The notes beneath the pieces are model-generated. The model saw nothing but the letters and a program-made list of their open reading frames with translations. It was not told where the DNA came from and made no database searches. A stretch of DNA of 64,000 nt from contig NZ_CP159307.1 in the NCBI RefSeq assembly GCF_040448695.1, forward strand, positions 868,001 through 932,000, written 5' to 3'. Shown here piece after piece: positions 1 to 8,428 of the stretch (position 1 is its first letter; every line of letters starts with the position of its first letter). The DNA is from Dehalogenimonas sp. 4OHTPN. GTDB taxonomy: Bacteria; Chloroflexota; Dehalococcoidia; Dehalococcoidales; Dehalococcoidaceae. The position numbers and the translations under genes were made by a program.

Positions 1-158
1 GATAAGGTTATCGGTTGGCTCATTACGCGCTCAGCCACGTTGGTGAGGATGGAATCCATATTATCCAACCGTTCATCCAGCACAGAAAGCTGCTGCGAAA
101 GATTTTCCAGTGTCGGTTCGACAATTGCGTGAGTATGCTGTTTGGGTTTTTCTGCCAA
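1..158 (-). CDS. Partial hypothetical protein (N-terminal 52 residues)
   Basis: An open frame runs off the left edge of the window. It starts at a TTG (156-158) preceded by a CGGAG ribosome site six bases upstream and by a consensus promoter ending about 27 bases upstream, so it is likely real despite its small visible part. The visible protein begins MAEKPKQHTHAIVEPTLENL and continues as a polar, heptad-like helix (LDERLDNMDSILTNVAERV), suggesting a coiled coil. I do not recognise the family. It points away from the riboflavin operon's end and is transcribed separately from it. Confidence 0.55.
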   Translation of the reverse strand, partial: MAEKPKQHTHAIVEPTLENLSQQLSVLDERLDNMDSILTNVAERVMSQPITL

Positions 159-184
159 AATACGCTCCGGGGAATTGATGCCGT

Positions 185-214
185 ATTATAGGTATTCCAG
201 CCTGTGAGTGTCAA
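185..214 (-). promoter_or_regulatory. Sigma-70 type promoter for the partial gene
   Basis: On the minus strand TTGACA (214-209) and TATAAT (190-185) are both perfect consensus boxes, separated by 18 bases. The expected start of transcription near 178 leaves a short leader with a ribosome site before the TTG at 158. Confidence 0.7.
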
Positions 215-277
215 AAACCGCATGATGAATGCAGCACACTCTCGCCGTTAGAGGGAGGCCAATAGTTTGAACCGGGG

Positions 278-745
278 CTAAGTTAGGTTCTTAATTAAGT
301 TGGCCATTTCGATCGCCTGAACAGCGGCATCGAAACCTTTATTGCCCATCTTAGATCCAGCTCGTTCGATAGCTTGTTCTAAGGTTTCGGCGGTAATAAC
401 CCCGAATATTACCGGCAGACCCGTTTCAATGTTTACAGCGGCAACTCCTTTGGCAACTTCGTTAGCTATATAATCAAAATGTGGGGTGTTGCCTTTGATG
501 ACCGCTCCCAGACAAACTACGGCATTATATCGGCCTGAAACGGCAAGCTTTTTAGCCACCAGGGGAATTTCGAAAGCCCCTGGTACCCAGGCTAAGTCGA
601 TATCGGATTCAGTGACTCCGTGTCTGAGGAAGGCATCCTTGGCACCGGCAACCAGCTTGCCGGTCATGAATTCGTTGAAGCGTGACACTACTACGGCAAA
701 TTTGAGCCCCTGCCCGATTAGTGAACCTTCATAGCTAACCACCAC
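278..745 (-). CDS. ribH: 6,7-dimethyl-8-ribityllumazine synthase
   Basis: Cytosolic enzyme of the penultimate riboflavin step: it condenses 5-amino-6-ribitylamino-uracil with 3,4-dihydroxy-2-butanone 4-phosphate to give lumazine. The 155 residues match the family length. Visible hallmarks are the substrate-binding RFN near the N-terminus ([14 protein letters not shown]), [13 protein letters not shown], and [18 protein letters not shown] with the catalytic His. It is the last gene of a four-gene minus-strand rib operon, eight bases after ribBA. The start is GTG; two tandem GTG codons (745 and 742) follow an AAGGAG site, and the second has the better spacing. Confidence 0.96.
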   Translation of the reverse strand: MVVSYEGSLIGQGLKFAVVVSRFNEFMTGKLVAGAKDAFLRHGVTESDIDLAWVPGAFEIPLVAKKLAVSGRYNAVVCLGAVIKGNTPHFDYIANEVAKGVAAVNIETGLPVIFGVITAETLEQAIERAGSKMGNKGFDAAVQAIEMANLIKNLT

Positions 746-753
746 TTGCTCCT

Positions 754-1977
754 TCAGCCTTTGACGGCTTCCTTAAATAATAAATGCCCCATCTTTCGGC
801 GCTTGGTCTCGAGGTATTTTTTGTTATGCGGGTTGGGTGGCATTTCTATCGGTATAGTTTCTACCACTTTCAGCCCGTAACCTTCAAGACCAACAACTTT
901 TTTGGGGTTATTGGTAAGTAATTTGATCTGGCGCAAGCCAAGATCGGCGAGGATTTGGGCACCGATACCATAATCACGCAGGTCCGCTTCGAAACCGAGT
1001 TTTTCGTTGGCTTCCACCGTATCCAACCCTTGGTCCTGGAGTGCATAGGCGCAAATTTTATTGTGGAAACCGATGCCCCGGCCTTCCTGGCGCATATAGA
1101 GGAGGACACCAGCTCCAGCAGCGGCAATCTGCCGCAGCGCAAAATCGAGCTGCTCGCCGCAATCGCATCTCAAACTTCCTAGAACATCACCGGTCAGACA
1201 TTCGGAGTGAACGCGGGTTAGGATCGGCTTACTTTCGGTGGACAAGTTGATCTCACCATAAACCAGGGCTAAGTGCTCCCCGGGATCGACTTCACTGCGG
1301 TAGCCGATGGCGGTGAAGTCGCCGTACCGGGTGGGGAGCTTAGCCTCAGCTACTCTCTTAACGAGCTTTTCCGTACGCCGCCGATAGGCAATAAGGTCGG
1401 CGACGCTGCCTATTTTGAATCCCCATTCATCAGCCAGTTTTTCTAATTTGGGCAGTCGAGCCATGGTGCCGTCGTCATCCATGATTTCGCAAATAACTCC
1501 GGCGGGATAAAGACCAGCAAGACGCGACAGGTCGACTGAAGCTTCGGTATGTCCGGCGCGCACTAGCACGCCGCCGTCGCGGGCTCTCAACGGAAACGTA
1601 TGCCCTGGTTTAAGCAGATCTCCCGGAGAAGTTCGGGGGTCAATAAGCGTTCTTACCGTTTCAGCACGGTCTGCCGCAGAGATACCCGTTGACACCCGGT
1701 TCCGGGCTTCCACCGAAATAGTGAAAGCAGTGCAGTGTTTGGATGAATTCTCCTGTACCATCAGCGGGATGCCGAGCGCGTCCAGTCTGGCGCCGGTCAA
1801 CGAGACGCAGATAAGCCCGCGGGCGTTTTTAGCCATGAAATTGATCGCTTCCGGGGTTATCTTCTCAGCTGCGATGAATAAGTCGCCCTCGTTTTCCCGA
1901 TCGTCGTCATCGACGATAATCACGAATTTTCCCGATTGAATATCGGCGATGATCTCGGGTATTGTAGCTATGCCCAT
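754..1977 (-). CDS. ribBA: Bifunctional 3,4-dihydroxy-2-butanone 4-phosphate synthase / GTP cyclohydrolase II
   Basis: Supplies both precursors of the riboflavin ring. The N-terminal half (about residues 1-205) is the DHBP synthase, with the acidic metal site [11 protein letters not shown] and [11 protein letters not shown]. The C-terminal half is GTP cyclohydrolase II, with the zinc cysteines in [18 protein letters not shown] and the catalytic [10 protein letters not shown] loop. Both active sites look intact at 407 residues, the usual size of the fusion. It lies between ribE (12-base gap) and ribH (8-base gap), so translation is probably coupled along the operon. Confidence 0.97.
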   Translation of the reverse strand: MGIATIPEIIADIQSGKFVIIVDDDDRENEGDLFIAAEKITPEAINFMAKNARGLICVSLTGARLDALGIPLMVQENSSKHCTAFTISVEARNRVSTGISAADRAETVRTLIDPRTSPGDLLKPGHTFPLRARDGGVLVRAGHTEASVDLSRLAGLYPAGVICEIMDDDGTMARLPKLEKLADEWGFKIGSVADLIAYRRRTEKLVKRVAEAKLPTRYGDFTAIGYRSEVDPGEHLALVYGEINLSTESKPILTRVHSECLTGDVLGSLRCDCGEQLDFALRQIAAAGAGVLLYMRQEGRGIGFHNKICAYALQDQGLDTVEANEKLGFEADLRDYGIGAQILADLGLRQIKLLTNNPKKVVGLEGYGLKVVETIPIEMPPNPHNKKYLETKRRKMGHLLFKEAVKG

Positions 1978-1989
1978 TGAAATATGCTC

Positions 1990-2613
1990 CTAGGCGAAAC
2001 CGTGTTCGGTCAGGAAAGCCTCATTTATCGAGGCCATCGTTTTAGAAGTGAATTTTTCGACGTATTTGGCGATAATATCGGCTTCGAGGTTCAGGCGGTC
2101 GCCTTCCTTTTTCCCGCCGATCGTGGTATGGCTCCGGCTGAAGGCGACAAGAGAGACTGAAAATTGATCATTAGTCTTGTCTGTGACTGTCAGGCTGAGA
2201 CCATCGACTGTAATGAATCCTTTTTCCACTATATACCGCATCACTTCCGGCGGTGCGCCTATCGTCATGAGTTTGGCTTCACCGTCGCTGGTGATTCTTT
2301 TAATGGTGCCGGTGGCGTCGATATGCCCTTGTACCAGGTGACCTCCAATTCGTCCAGAGAGGGTGAGGGCACGTTCCAGGTTAACTTGACCGCCTGGCCG
2401 CAGATCGCCAAGGTTAGAACGCCTCAATGTTTCCGGCATTACGTCGGCCTGAAAGACTTTACCTTTAATCTCGGTAGCAGTGAGGCAGACTCCATTCACC
2501 GCTATAGAGTCGCCAGGTTTGAGATCCCCCATGATTAATTCAACTTTTATTGCCAGTCGGCTAGGCGAAACGCTGACAACAAGGCCGATTTCTTCGACGA
2601 TACCACTGAACAA
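1990..2613 (-). CDS. ribE: Riboflavin synthase alpha chain
   Basis: Catalyses the dismutation of two lumazine molecules to riboflavin and the diaminouracil that RibH re-uses. It is 207 residues with the two tandem lumazine-binding barrels expected of the family. The N-terminus MFSGIVEEIG is the conserved start and GDSIAVNGVCLTAT is the first barrel signature. GRIGGHLVQGHIDATGTI and GFITVDGLSLTVT mark the junction and second barrel. It sits four bases after ribD, so the two are certainly co-transcribed. The C-terminus is slightly extended by an acidic, unstructured-looking tail. Confidence 0.96.
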   Translation of the reverse strand: MFSGIVEEIGLVVSVSPSRLAIKVELIMGDLKPGDSIAVNGVCLTATEIKGKVFQADVMPETLRRSNLGDLRPGGQVNLERALTLSGRIGGHLVQGHIDATGTIKRITSDGEAKLMTIGAPPEVMRYIVEKGFITVDGLSLTVTDKTNDQFSVSLVAFSRSHTTIGGKKEGDRLNLEADIIAKYVEKFTSKTMASINEAFLTEHGFA

Positions 2614-2616
2614 CTG

Positions 2617-3726
2617 CTACTCCCTTGTGATATATCCGGAGATTACGGTGTCCGGCCCGTACTGGGCGACTTTGACATTCTCCAGGCGGGCGGCATCGGC
2701 AATCTTTTCCACTCCGCATCCCCCCACCGGCGTTCTGGCCTGAGCTCCCCCGATTATCATTGGAGCGATTATCGCGACCACTTTATCAATCAGTCCAAGA
2801 TCGAACAAGGTGCCGAGCAGCGTGCCGCCGCCCTCAACCAGGAGACTGGTCACCTGGCGCTCGCCCAGATGCCTCATGAGTGCCTTAAGGTCTACTCGAC
2901 CTTCGGCATCCGGTAAACGTAGTGTATCAGCGCCGGCGTTAAGGTAAGCTTGCTCCCGATCTTTCGATGTTTGTTTTCCAAGAACGATCAATGTCTTCCC
3001 CGGCTCGCTGAACATACAGGAATCCAGCGGCGTTCGCCCGCTTGAATCCACGATAACCCGGAGGGGTTGCTTGTGGGACGTGCCGCCCCGGCCGGCGCAG
3101 CCCCGAGCGGTGAGGTGCGGGTTATCCGCCAACACTGTGCCAATACCTACCATGATGGCGTCGGAAGCGTGGCGCAGTGTGTGAGCGTAATTGCGGGAGT
3201 CCTCCCCTGAAATCCATTTCGAGTCCATCACCCGGGTAGAGATCTTGCCGTCGAGACTCATGGCGTACTTGGCAGTGACCAGTGGCTGACCGGTGTTGAT
3301 ATATTTGAAGTAGGCTTCGTTGAGTTCCCGCGCCGCTTCCCGCCGATCGCCGACATGGACTTTGATGCCTGCGGCTTCCAGTTCTGCTTTCCCTTTACCG
3401 AAGACGACCGGATTATCATCCAGCGTCGCGATATGGACCTCTCGGATACCGGCGTTGATGATGGCGCCGGTACAGGGCGGGGTTCGACCGAAATGGCAGC
3501 AGGGCTCAAGAGTAACATACATCGTGGCGCCGCGGCTCTTTACCCCGGCTTGTTTCAGGGCTCCGATTTCAGCGTGGTCACCTCCGGGCGGTTGGGTAAA
3601 ACCCTCGCCGACAATTTCATCGCCCCGTACGATCACCGCGCCCACAGCTGGGTTTGGCGAGACTTCGCCGAGGGCTAGGCGCGCCAGCTTTAAGGCCTGC
3701 TCCATAAAATCCATCGTAACGGCCAT
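2617..3726 (-). CDS. ribD: Bifunctional diaminohydroxyphosphoribosylaminopyrimidine deaminase / 5-amino-6-(5-phosphoribosylamino)uracil reductase
   Basis: Carries out the second and third steps of riboflavin synthesis. The N-terminal deaminase has the zinc site DHAEIGAL with PCCHFGRTPPC. The C-terminal NADPH-dependent reductase contains KYAMSLDGKIST, a site near GIGTVLADNPHLT and the VEGGGTLLG nucleotide loop. The 369 residues are normal for the fusion. It heads the rib operon. The 83-base gap to pilT upstream contains no recognisable FMN riboswitch and no clear promoter, so read-through from pilT is possible. Confidence 0.96.
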   Translation of the reverse strand: MAVTMDFMEQALKLARLALGEVSPNPAVGAVIVRGDEIVGEGFTQPPGGDHAEIGALKQAGVKSRGATMYVTLEPCCHFGRTPPCTGAIINAGIREVHIATLDDNPVVFGKGKAELEAAGIKVHVGDRREAARELNEAYFKYINTGQPLVTAKYAMSLDGKISTRVMDSKWISGEDSRNYAHTLRHASDAIMVGIGTVLADNPHLTARGCAGRGGTSHKQPLRVIVDSSGRTPLDSCMFSEPGKTLIVLGKQTSKDREQAYLNAGADTLRLPDAEGRVDLKALMRHLGERQVTSLLVEGGGTLLGTLFDLGLIDKVVAIIAPMIIGGAQARTPVGGCGVEKIADAARLENVKVAQYGPDTVISGYITRE

Positions 3727-3809
3727 TCTAACACCCGTTACAGAATGGGCGCAAACGGAGAAGACTTATCGCTTATACCTTAGGCGTTGGAATCAAATAG
3801 TCTGACGGA

Positions 3810-4889
3810 TCAATACACGGTTCCGCGTTCGGACTGGAGCAGTTGCTGCAATCGTGCCGATGAGGTGCAGTGGAGCAGCGCTTCATCACGAGTGATGACC
3901 TTACGCTTGATAAGATCGGCTAACGCCTGATCCATTGTCTGCATGCCTTCTTTGTGGGACACTTCAATGTTGCTCTGTAGGTCGAAGACCTGTTGTTCCC
4001 TGATAAGCCTTGAAATGACCGGGTTGTTTAGCATGATCTCAAAAGCGGCGATCCGCCCGCCCCTGGCGCGGTGCGGCAATCGCTGCGACAAAACCGCCAG
4101 CAGGACCTGAGACAGCTGGTATCTGATCTGGCGCTGTTGTTCCGGCGGGAAAATATCTACGATGCGATCGATTGTCTGGGCGGCATCTACGGTATGCAGC
4201 GTGCTGATCACCAGGTGTCCTGTCTCCGCGGCGGTTAATGCAGTCTTCATCGTGTCCAGATCCCGCATCTCCCCGATCACCAGTACATCTGGGTCGTGGC
4301 GCAAGCAATGTACCAGGGCGGACTCGAATGACCGCGTATCATCTGCCATATCACGCTGCCGAATGAGGCATTGTTTATTGGAAAATAAGAACTCGATTGG
4401 ATCCTCAATTGTCACCACATTGCGCTTGGCTGTCTCATTCAAGTGATTGATCATGGCTGCCAGGGTAGTGGACTTGCCGGTACCGGCGGCGCCGGTAATT
4501 AGGATCAGACCTCTGGGTTTTAAAATCAGTTCTTTACAAATCTGCGGCAGTTCAAGCTGGTCGATGGTGGGCACCTTGAACGGTACCGGGCGTATGGCTA
4601 ACGATATCGAACCCCGTTGGCGGATGGCGCTGACGCGGAATCGCGACAAACCGCTCATCGAATAAGTGAAATCGAGCTCGCGGTTGGCTTTAAAAGCCGC
4701 CCTTTGGTCCTCGGTGGTGATCTTATTGAACATATTTTCGACTTCTTGAGGGGTGAATGGCGGCACTTCGGGAAGAGGAATCAATTCACCATCGATCCGC
4801 AGCACGGGCACGCTAGGTACTGTGATATGCAGGTCAGTGGCATTCCGCGCCACGATGAACTCCAGGAATTTTTCGATAGGTATGCTCAT
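3810..4889 (-). CDS. pilT: PilT/PilU-type retraction ATPase
   Basis: A hexameric secretion-superfamily ATPase of the kind that powers retraction of type IV pili. Visible in order are the N-terminal PAS-like domain (TDLHITVPSVPVLRIDGEL), Walker A GAAGTGKS at residues 133-140, the Asp box, Walker B around DVLVIGEMRD, and the His box TLHTVDAAQTIDRIVDIFPP. The canonical AIRQRG-like switch is present before the ATPase. Its 359 residues are the usual length. No pilin, PilB, PilC or PilM-Q gene is adjacent, so its role here cannot be deduced from context. It may retract a filament encoded elsewhere. Confidence 0.9.
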   Translation of the reverse strand: MSIPIEKFLEFIVARNATDLHITVPSVPVLRIDGELIPLPEVPPFTPQEVENMFNKITTEDQRAAFKANRELDFTYSMSGLSRFRVSAIRQRGSISLAIRPVPFKVPTIDQLELPQICKELILKPRGLILITGAAGTGKSTTLAAMINHLNETAKRNVVTIEDPIEFLFSNKQCLIRQRDMADDTRSFESALVHCLRHDPDVLVIGEMRDLDTMKTALTAAETGHLVISTLHTVDAAQTIDRIVDIFPPEQQRQIRYQLSQVLLAVLSQRLPHRARGGRIAAFEIMLNNPVISRLIREQQVFDLQSNIEVSHKEGMQTMDQALADLIKRKVITRDEALLHCTSSARLQQLLQSERGTVY

Positions 4890-5040
4890 AATTACACTCC
4901 CGCAACTAGAAATTAACAGACTGCAGGGTGATTAGCAATGGTACTTAAGTATATTTAAGCCATACCAATTAGTACTACAGGAATTCTTGAGCCCTCAAGG
5001 ACAATATTATGAATATTTAGATGGAATATTGGTAAACCTA

Positions 5041-5069
5041 TTGAAAACACCGCCCGTCGGAGGTACAAT
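5041..5069 (+). promoter_or_regulatory. Promoter of the lipoprotein gene
   Basis: TTGAAA (5041-5046) and TACAAT (5064-5069) are 17 bases apart, giving a start near 5076 and a leader of about 40 bases with an AAAGGAG ribosome site before 5118. The remainder of the 4890-5117 gap is AT-rich and shows no other gene. Confidence 0.6.
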
Positions 5070-5117
5070 CCTAGCACTCCCCCAGCCTGTTCCAATCCGG
5101 AAAAAAGGAGAACCGCG

Positions 5118-5666
5118 ATGAGCAAGGTGTTTTCGGGAGTTTTCGCCGTTTTATTCATTTTTTCGATGCTCTTGGTCGGAGGTTGCTCAGGTGAGGACAA
5201 AGCGCTGCTCGCGCAGGAGAGAGACGCCGCTAATTCACAGCTACAGCAGACTCAAGCCGAATTATCCACCGCCTGCGCTGACCTGGCAGTTGCCGAAACG
5301 GAACTCGCGGCACTGAAGGCTTCTTTTGACGCCGCCCAGAAAACCATAACCGAGTTGCAGGCAAAGGCAAGCCCAAGGTATTTTTCGTCACCAATTGAAC
5401 TGGCTAACTGGCTGGCAAAGGATCCGGTTTCCGAAGAGCCGGATGCCATGACATACGGGGCGTGGTATGCTAAAGCGCTTAGGGTGCAGCAGAACGCCGC
5501 CGCTGAGGGTTTCCTTGTTTCGGTGCAATACCACTATTGCGACGAACGCCATATTATTGAATACATAGCTTGCTTGACCGTGGTTAATGGATATATGTTC
5601 ATGTGGAACCCGGAGACCGATGATGTTGAATTGGATCCGCTCTGGGGCACCAGTAAAGTGATTTAA
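5118..5666 (+). CDS. Predicted lipoprotein with coiled-coil segment, unknown function
   Basis: The 182-residue protein starts with a lipoprotein signal peptide: a hydrophobic core (residues 5-20) followed by the lipobox LLVGGC with the lipidated Cys at 23. Residues 25-85 are Ala/Gln/Glu-rich with heptad character (SQLQQTQAELSTACADLAVA), a likely coiled coil. The C-terminal 90 residues form a small domain with several aromatic residues and two cysteines (YHYCDERHI and YIACLTVV). I do not recognise the domain. It has its own promoter and converges on the ferredoxin gene with a four-base gap. Confidence 0.75.
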   Translation: MSKVFSGVFAVLFIFSMLLVGGCSGEDKALLAQERDAANSQLQQTQAELSTACADLAVAETELAALKASFDAAQKTITELQAKASPRYFSSPIELANWLAKDPVSEEPDAMTYGAWYAKALRVQQNAAAEGFLVSVQYHYCDERHIIEYIACLTVVNGYMFMWNPETDDVELDPLWGTSKVI

Positions 5667-5670
5667 GAAC

Positions 5671-6522
5671 TCACCACAGTCCCGCCGCCGCGGGTATTGC
5701 CGCGCGGCTGACCAGTGTAATGGCGCCGGATGGGCAGGCTGCCCTGCAGACGCCGCAGCCGTAGCAATTGCGTGTATTTACTTTCGTCATCGCTGAAGTG
5801 CGGCTGTATTCAAGCGCGCCGAAGTGGCAGACGCTGAAGCAGTCGCGGCACCCGGTACAGGATTCCTCATCAATGGTCGCGGAGTATTCAGCCCGGAACA
5901 TAACCTTCGTGCTTAGATTGAGGCTGATGTTGAGCGCCTGGCAATCGGCGCGGTCGCAGTTGCAGATGCCGCCGATAAACGGCGTCTGGAAAGTCCAGAT
6001 GGTATGACACAAGCCTTCGTCATCGTGGCGAGTTATTGCGGCTAGCGCCTCTTTCGGAGATAAGACTTCAAATCCGGAGGTATCCGGCCCATTAAGAAAA
6101 GTTCCATCGAGTTCCGACAGGATCTCAAGGATTTTGCCCCCGCCGGGGGCCATTGACAACCCGTAACAATACCGGGCTTCGGTTTTAAGCTTCGAATAGC
6201 GGCAGATGCAGGCTAATCGAACCACCGAAGTTGTCATGTTCAACAATTCGGCCACATCTTCTATCGGCAGCACCTGACCAAAATGACTCGACTTTTGGCG
6301 CCCGGAAAGAACCGGCCGGATGATGTTTTTAACCAGTCCCGGTGTTTTATCGAGTGCCGCCAGCCGCTCAGCGCCGGAGGCAATGCCTTCGGGGTGCCGG
6401 AAAAAATCTTCTATATAACGGCGCCGCTTGAGATCGGCCAGCAACTCTTCGGAATAGTTTTCCGCCCTGAGGTACCACTTTTTTCCTTCACCGTGCTGAT
6501 GACAGAACTGGCACATGGGCAA
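5671..6522 (-). CDS. 4Fe-4S dicluster ferredoxin-domain protein
   Basis: A 283-residue protein with a C-terminal bacterial ferredoxin fold holding two cubane clusters, CTGCRDCFSVCHFGAL and CYGCGVCRAACPSGAI. Upstream lie CNCDRADCQAL and CICRYSKLKTEARYC, giving further cysteines that may bind another cofactor or zinc. The N-terminus has CQFCHQHG. There is no signal peptide, so it is probably a cytoplasmic electron-transfer or regulatory iron-sulfur protein. No partner oxidoreductase is adjacent. Similar stand-alone proteins occur in anaerobes, but I cannot assign a substrate. Confidence 0.8.
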   Translation of the reverse strand: MPMCQFCHQHGEGKKWYLRAENYSEELLADLKRRRYIEDFFRHPEGIASGAERLAALDKTPGLVKNIIRPVLSGRQKSSHFGQVLPIEDVAELLNMTTSVVRLACICRYSKLKTEARYCYGLSMAPGGGKILEILSELDGTFLNGPDTSGFEVLSPKEALAAITRHDDEGLCHTIWTFQTPFIGGICNCDRADCQALNISLNLSTKVMFRAEYSATIDEESCTGCRDCFSVCHFGALEYSRTSAMTKVNTRNCYGCGVCRAACPSGAITLVSRAAIPAAAGLW

Positions 6523-6576
6523 ACTGTAGAGTAATGACCATGTTTGGTCAAGGCCGGGTCAATTAATTTAGCTATA

Positions 6577-6604
6577 TTGACATATCAGAAAAGAAAGATA
6601 TAAT
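6577..6604 (+). promoter_or_regulatory. Strong consensus promoter of the opp operon
   Basis: TTGACA (6577-6582) and TATAAT (6599-6604) are perfect boxes with a 16-base spacer, the best promoter in the window. The leader of about 55 bases ends with AAGGAGG before the oppA ATG at 6669. Strong expression is normal for a binding protein. Confidence 0.85.
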
Positions 6605-6668
6605 AGTTCTTATTCTTATTGGACAGTGAGCCACCTGTCCGAATTCTAAAATTGTGAAGGAGGTAGTC

Positions 6669-8338
6669 ATGGATCCAACCCGTATCTCGAGGCGTGATTT
6701 CACCAAACGGATGGCAGTCGTTGGCAGCGGCATCATGGTGTTCGGAGTGATGAGCGCTTGCGACAACGACGAACCAGCTCAGACAACAACTCCAACGGCA
6801 ACCCTCCAACCGCTGCCTGCATTGAAATTCCAATTCTCGGACACTGCGGGCAACCGGACGATCGCCCAATACCTTCAAGGCCAGATGTCTCAGAATATGG
6901 GGATCATATCACTCTGGAGCCAATGGAGTCGGCCGCTTTCCAGAAGTTTGTTAACGAGGAGAACCATACCTGGGCATGGTTCGGCTGGGGCGCTGACTAT
7001 CCTGACCCGGAAAACTTCCTGGATTCGGTATTTATGACTGGTGCCGGGAATAACCACACACTATATTCTAACCCTCAATTTGACACACTGATGACCAATG
7101 CGCTCAAAGAACTGAACAACACCACGCGGCTTCAGTTGATCGACCAGGCCCATAAGATGGTGGTCGAAGATATGCCCATGGTCTTCATGTTCAACCGTGA
7201 ACGCTTCAACCTGGTCAAACCGGCCCTCAGACCCACCCTTAAACCCACCGGCCAAGATGGTCAGATTATGGGCGACCGCTTCTTCCGGCAGGTCAGCATG
7301 CCCAATAACATTCTGCGGGTCAACAGCAGCGGTGATCCCCCTACCCTCGATACCAACGCCGCCTCATGGGCAAGCAGCCTTTCCTGCTTGTATCAGATTT
7401 ATGACGGCCTGTTTAGCTTCGACCAGAACCTCAACGTTCAGGCGATGGTAGCCAGTGAGATCCCGACCACGGCCAACGGCGGCATTTCCGCTGACGGTAA
7501 AACCTACACCTTCAAATTGAAGTCAAACGTTACCTGGAGCGATGGCAAACCTGTTACTGCTCAGGACTTCGAGTACAGCATAAAACGCATGCTGGCGCCG
7601 GCCACCGCCGCTGAATATTCCTTCCTCTATCTCGCTATCGCTGGCGCCGAAGCCTACAATGCTGGCACTGGTCAGGAGAGCGCTGTTGGTGTGAAAGCCC
7701 TCAACGCGACTACTTTGGAGATTAAATTGGCTCAACCACAACCGACCTTTATCTCCAGGATGGCGTTGTGGCCGTGTTACCCGGTTCGCAAGGACATTGT
7801 TGATGCCAAGGGCGCCGACGCTTTCCTGCCGCCCAACCTGATTGGCAACGGTCCGTTTATGTTGACAGAATGGGTACCGCTGGATCACATGACCTTTAAA
7901 GTTAACCCGAACTATTGGGGCACTAAGCCCACTTTGACCGAGATTCGATTCCGCAATATTCCGGATCCCCAGGCATCGCTTGCGGCATACCAGAATAATG
8001 AACTGGATATGTCTGGTGTTCCAGTCGGCACTGAAAAAGCTACCATGGCCGACGCTACCCTTGGAGCTCAGGTCTTCCGCAACGCTGATCTGGTGACCTT
8101 CGGCTTCCAGTTCAACGTCAAGAAAGCTCCTTTTGACAATAAGAAGGTACGCCAGGCTATCTCCTGCGCCATTGACCGCGACACCTTTATCAACAACGTC
8201 AGAGGCGGGGTTGGTCGTGCTACCACTTCGTGGATACCTCCGGGAATGCCGGGCTTCGACGCCAATATCGGCGCCGACTACAAGTTCAACGTTGCCAAGG
8301 CTAAGCAGTTGCTGGCTGAGGGCGGTTACAAAGTCTAG
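6669..8338 (+). pseudogene. oppA: Family 5 oligopeptide-binding lipoprotein, frameshifted and with permuted halves
   Basis: The start is a Tat lipoprotein signal: SRRDFTK twin-arginine motif at residues 7-13 and lipobox VMSAC with Cys31. After a Thr/Pro linker the protein goes directly into what is normally the C-terminal third of an OppA/DppA protein (LKFQFSDTAGNRT, then FGWGADYPDPENF and FNRERFNLVKP). At about 7300 it switches to the normal mature N-terminus (NILRVNSSGDPPTLDTN) and runs through YTFKLKSNVTWSDGKPVTAQ to FNVAKAKQLLAEGGYKV, where it stops at the place the C-terminal third should begin. One base is missing between 6905 and 6906 (GGATCATATC; a G after GATC would restore GIDITLEP). 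With that base restored the protein would be 556 residues, the normal family length. It is either a decayed or rearranged gene, an assembly artefact, or a true circular permutation. Confidence 0.85.
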
Positions 8339-8377
8339 AATAAGTCGCTATTGTTGGAAAAATTCTGGCAGTGACGG

Positions 8378-8416
8378 GAGCAAGGGATTGGGGACTTCCA
8401 ATCCCTTGCTCTTTAT
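8378..8416 (+). terminator. Hairpin between oppA and oppB
   Basis: A perfect 14-bp stem (GAGCAAGGGATTGG pairing with 8398-8411) and 6-base loop is followed by a short T-rich stretch. It probably acts as a partial terminator or mRNA-stabilising structure that keeps binding-protein mRNA above permease mRNA, as is common in opp operons. Confidence 0.7.
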
Positions 8417-8428
8417 GAATTGAGGTAA

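Noticed and set aside
3727-3809. FMN riboswitch ahead of ribD
   Set aside because: The gap is only 83 bases and contains none of the conserved RFN-element boxes.
5671-6522. Reductive dehalogenase or its activase as identity of the ferredoxin protein
   Set aside because: It has two ferredoxin clusters, but it is short and lacks a Tat signal and corrinoid-binding regions.
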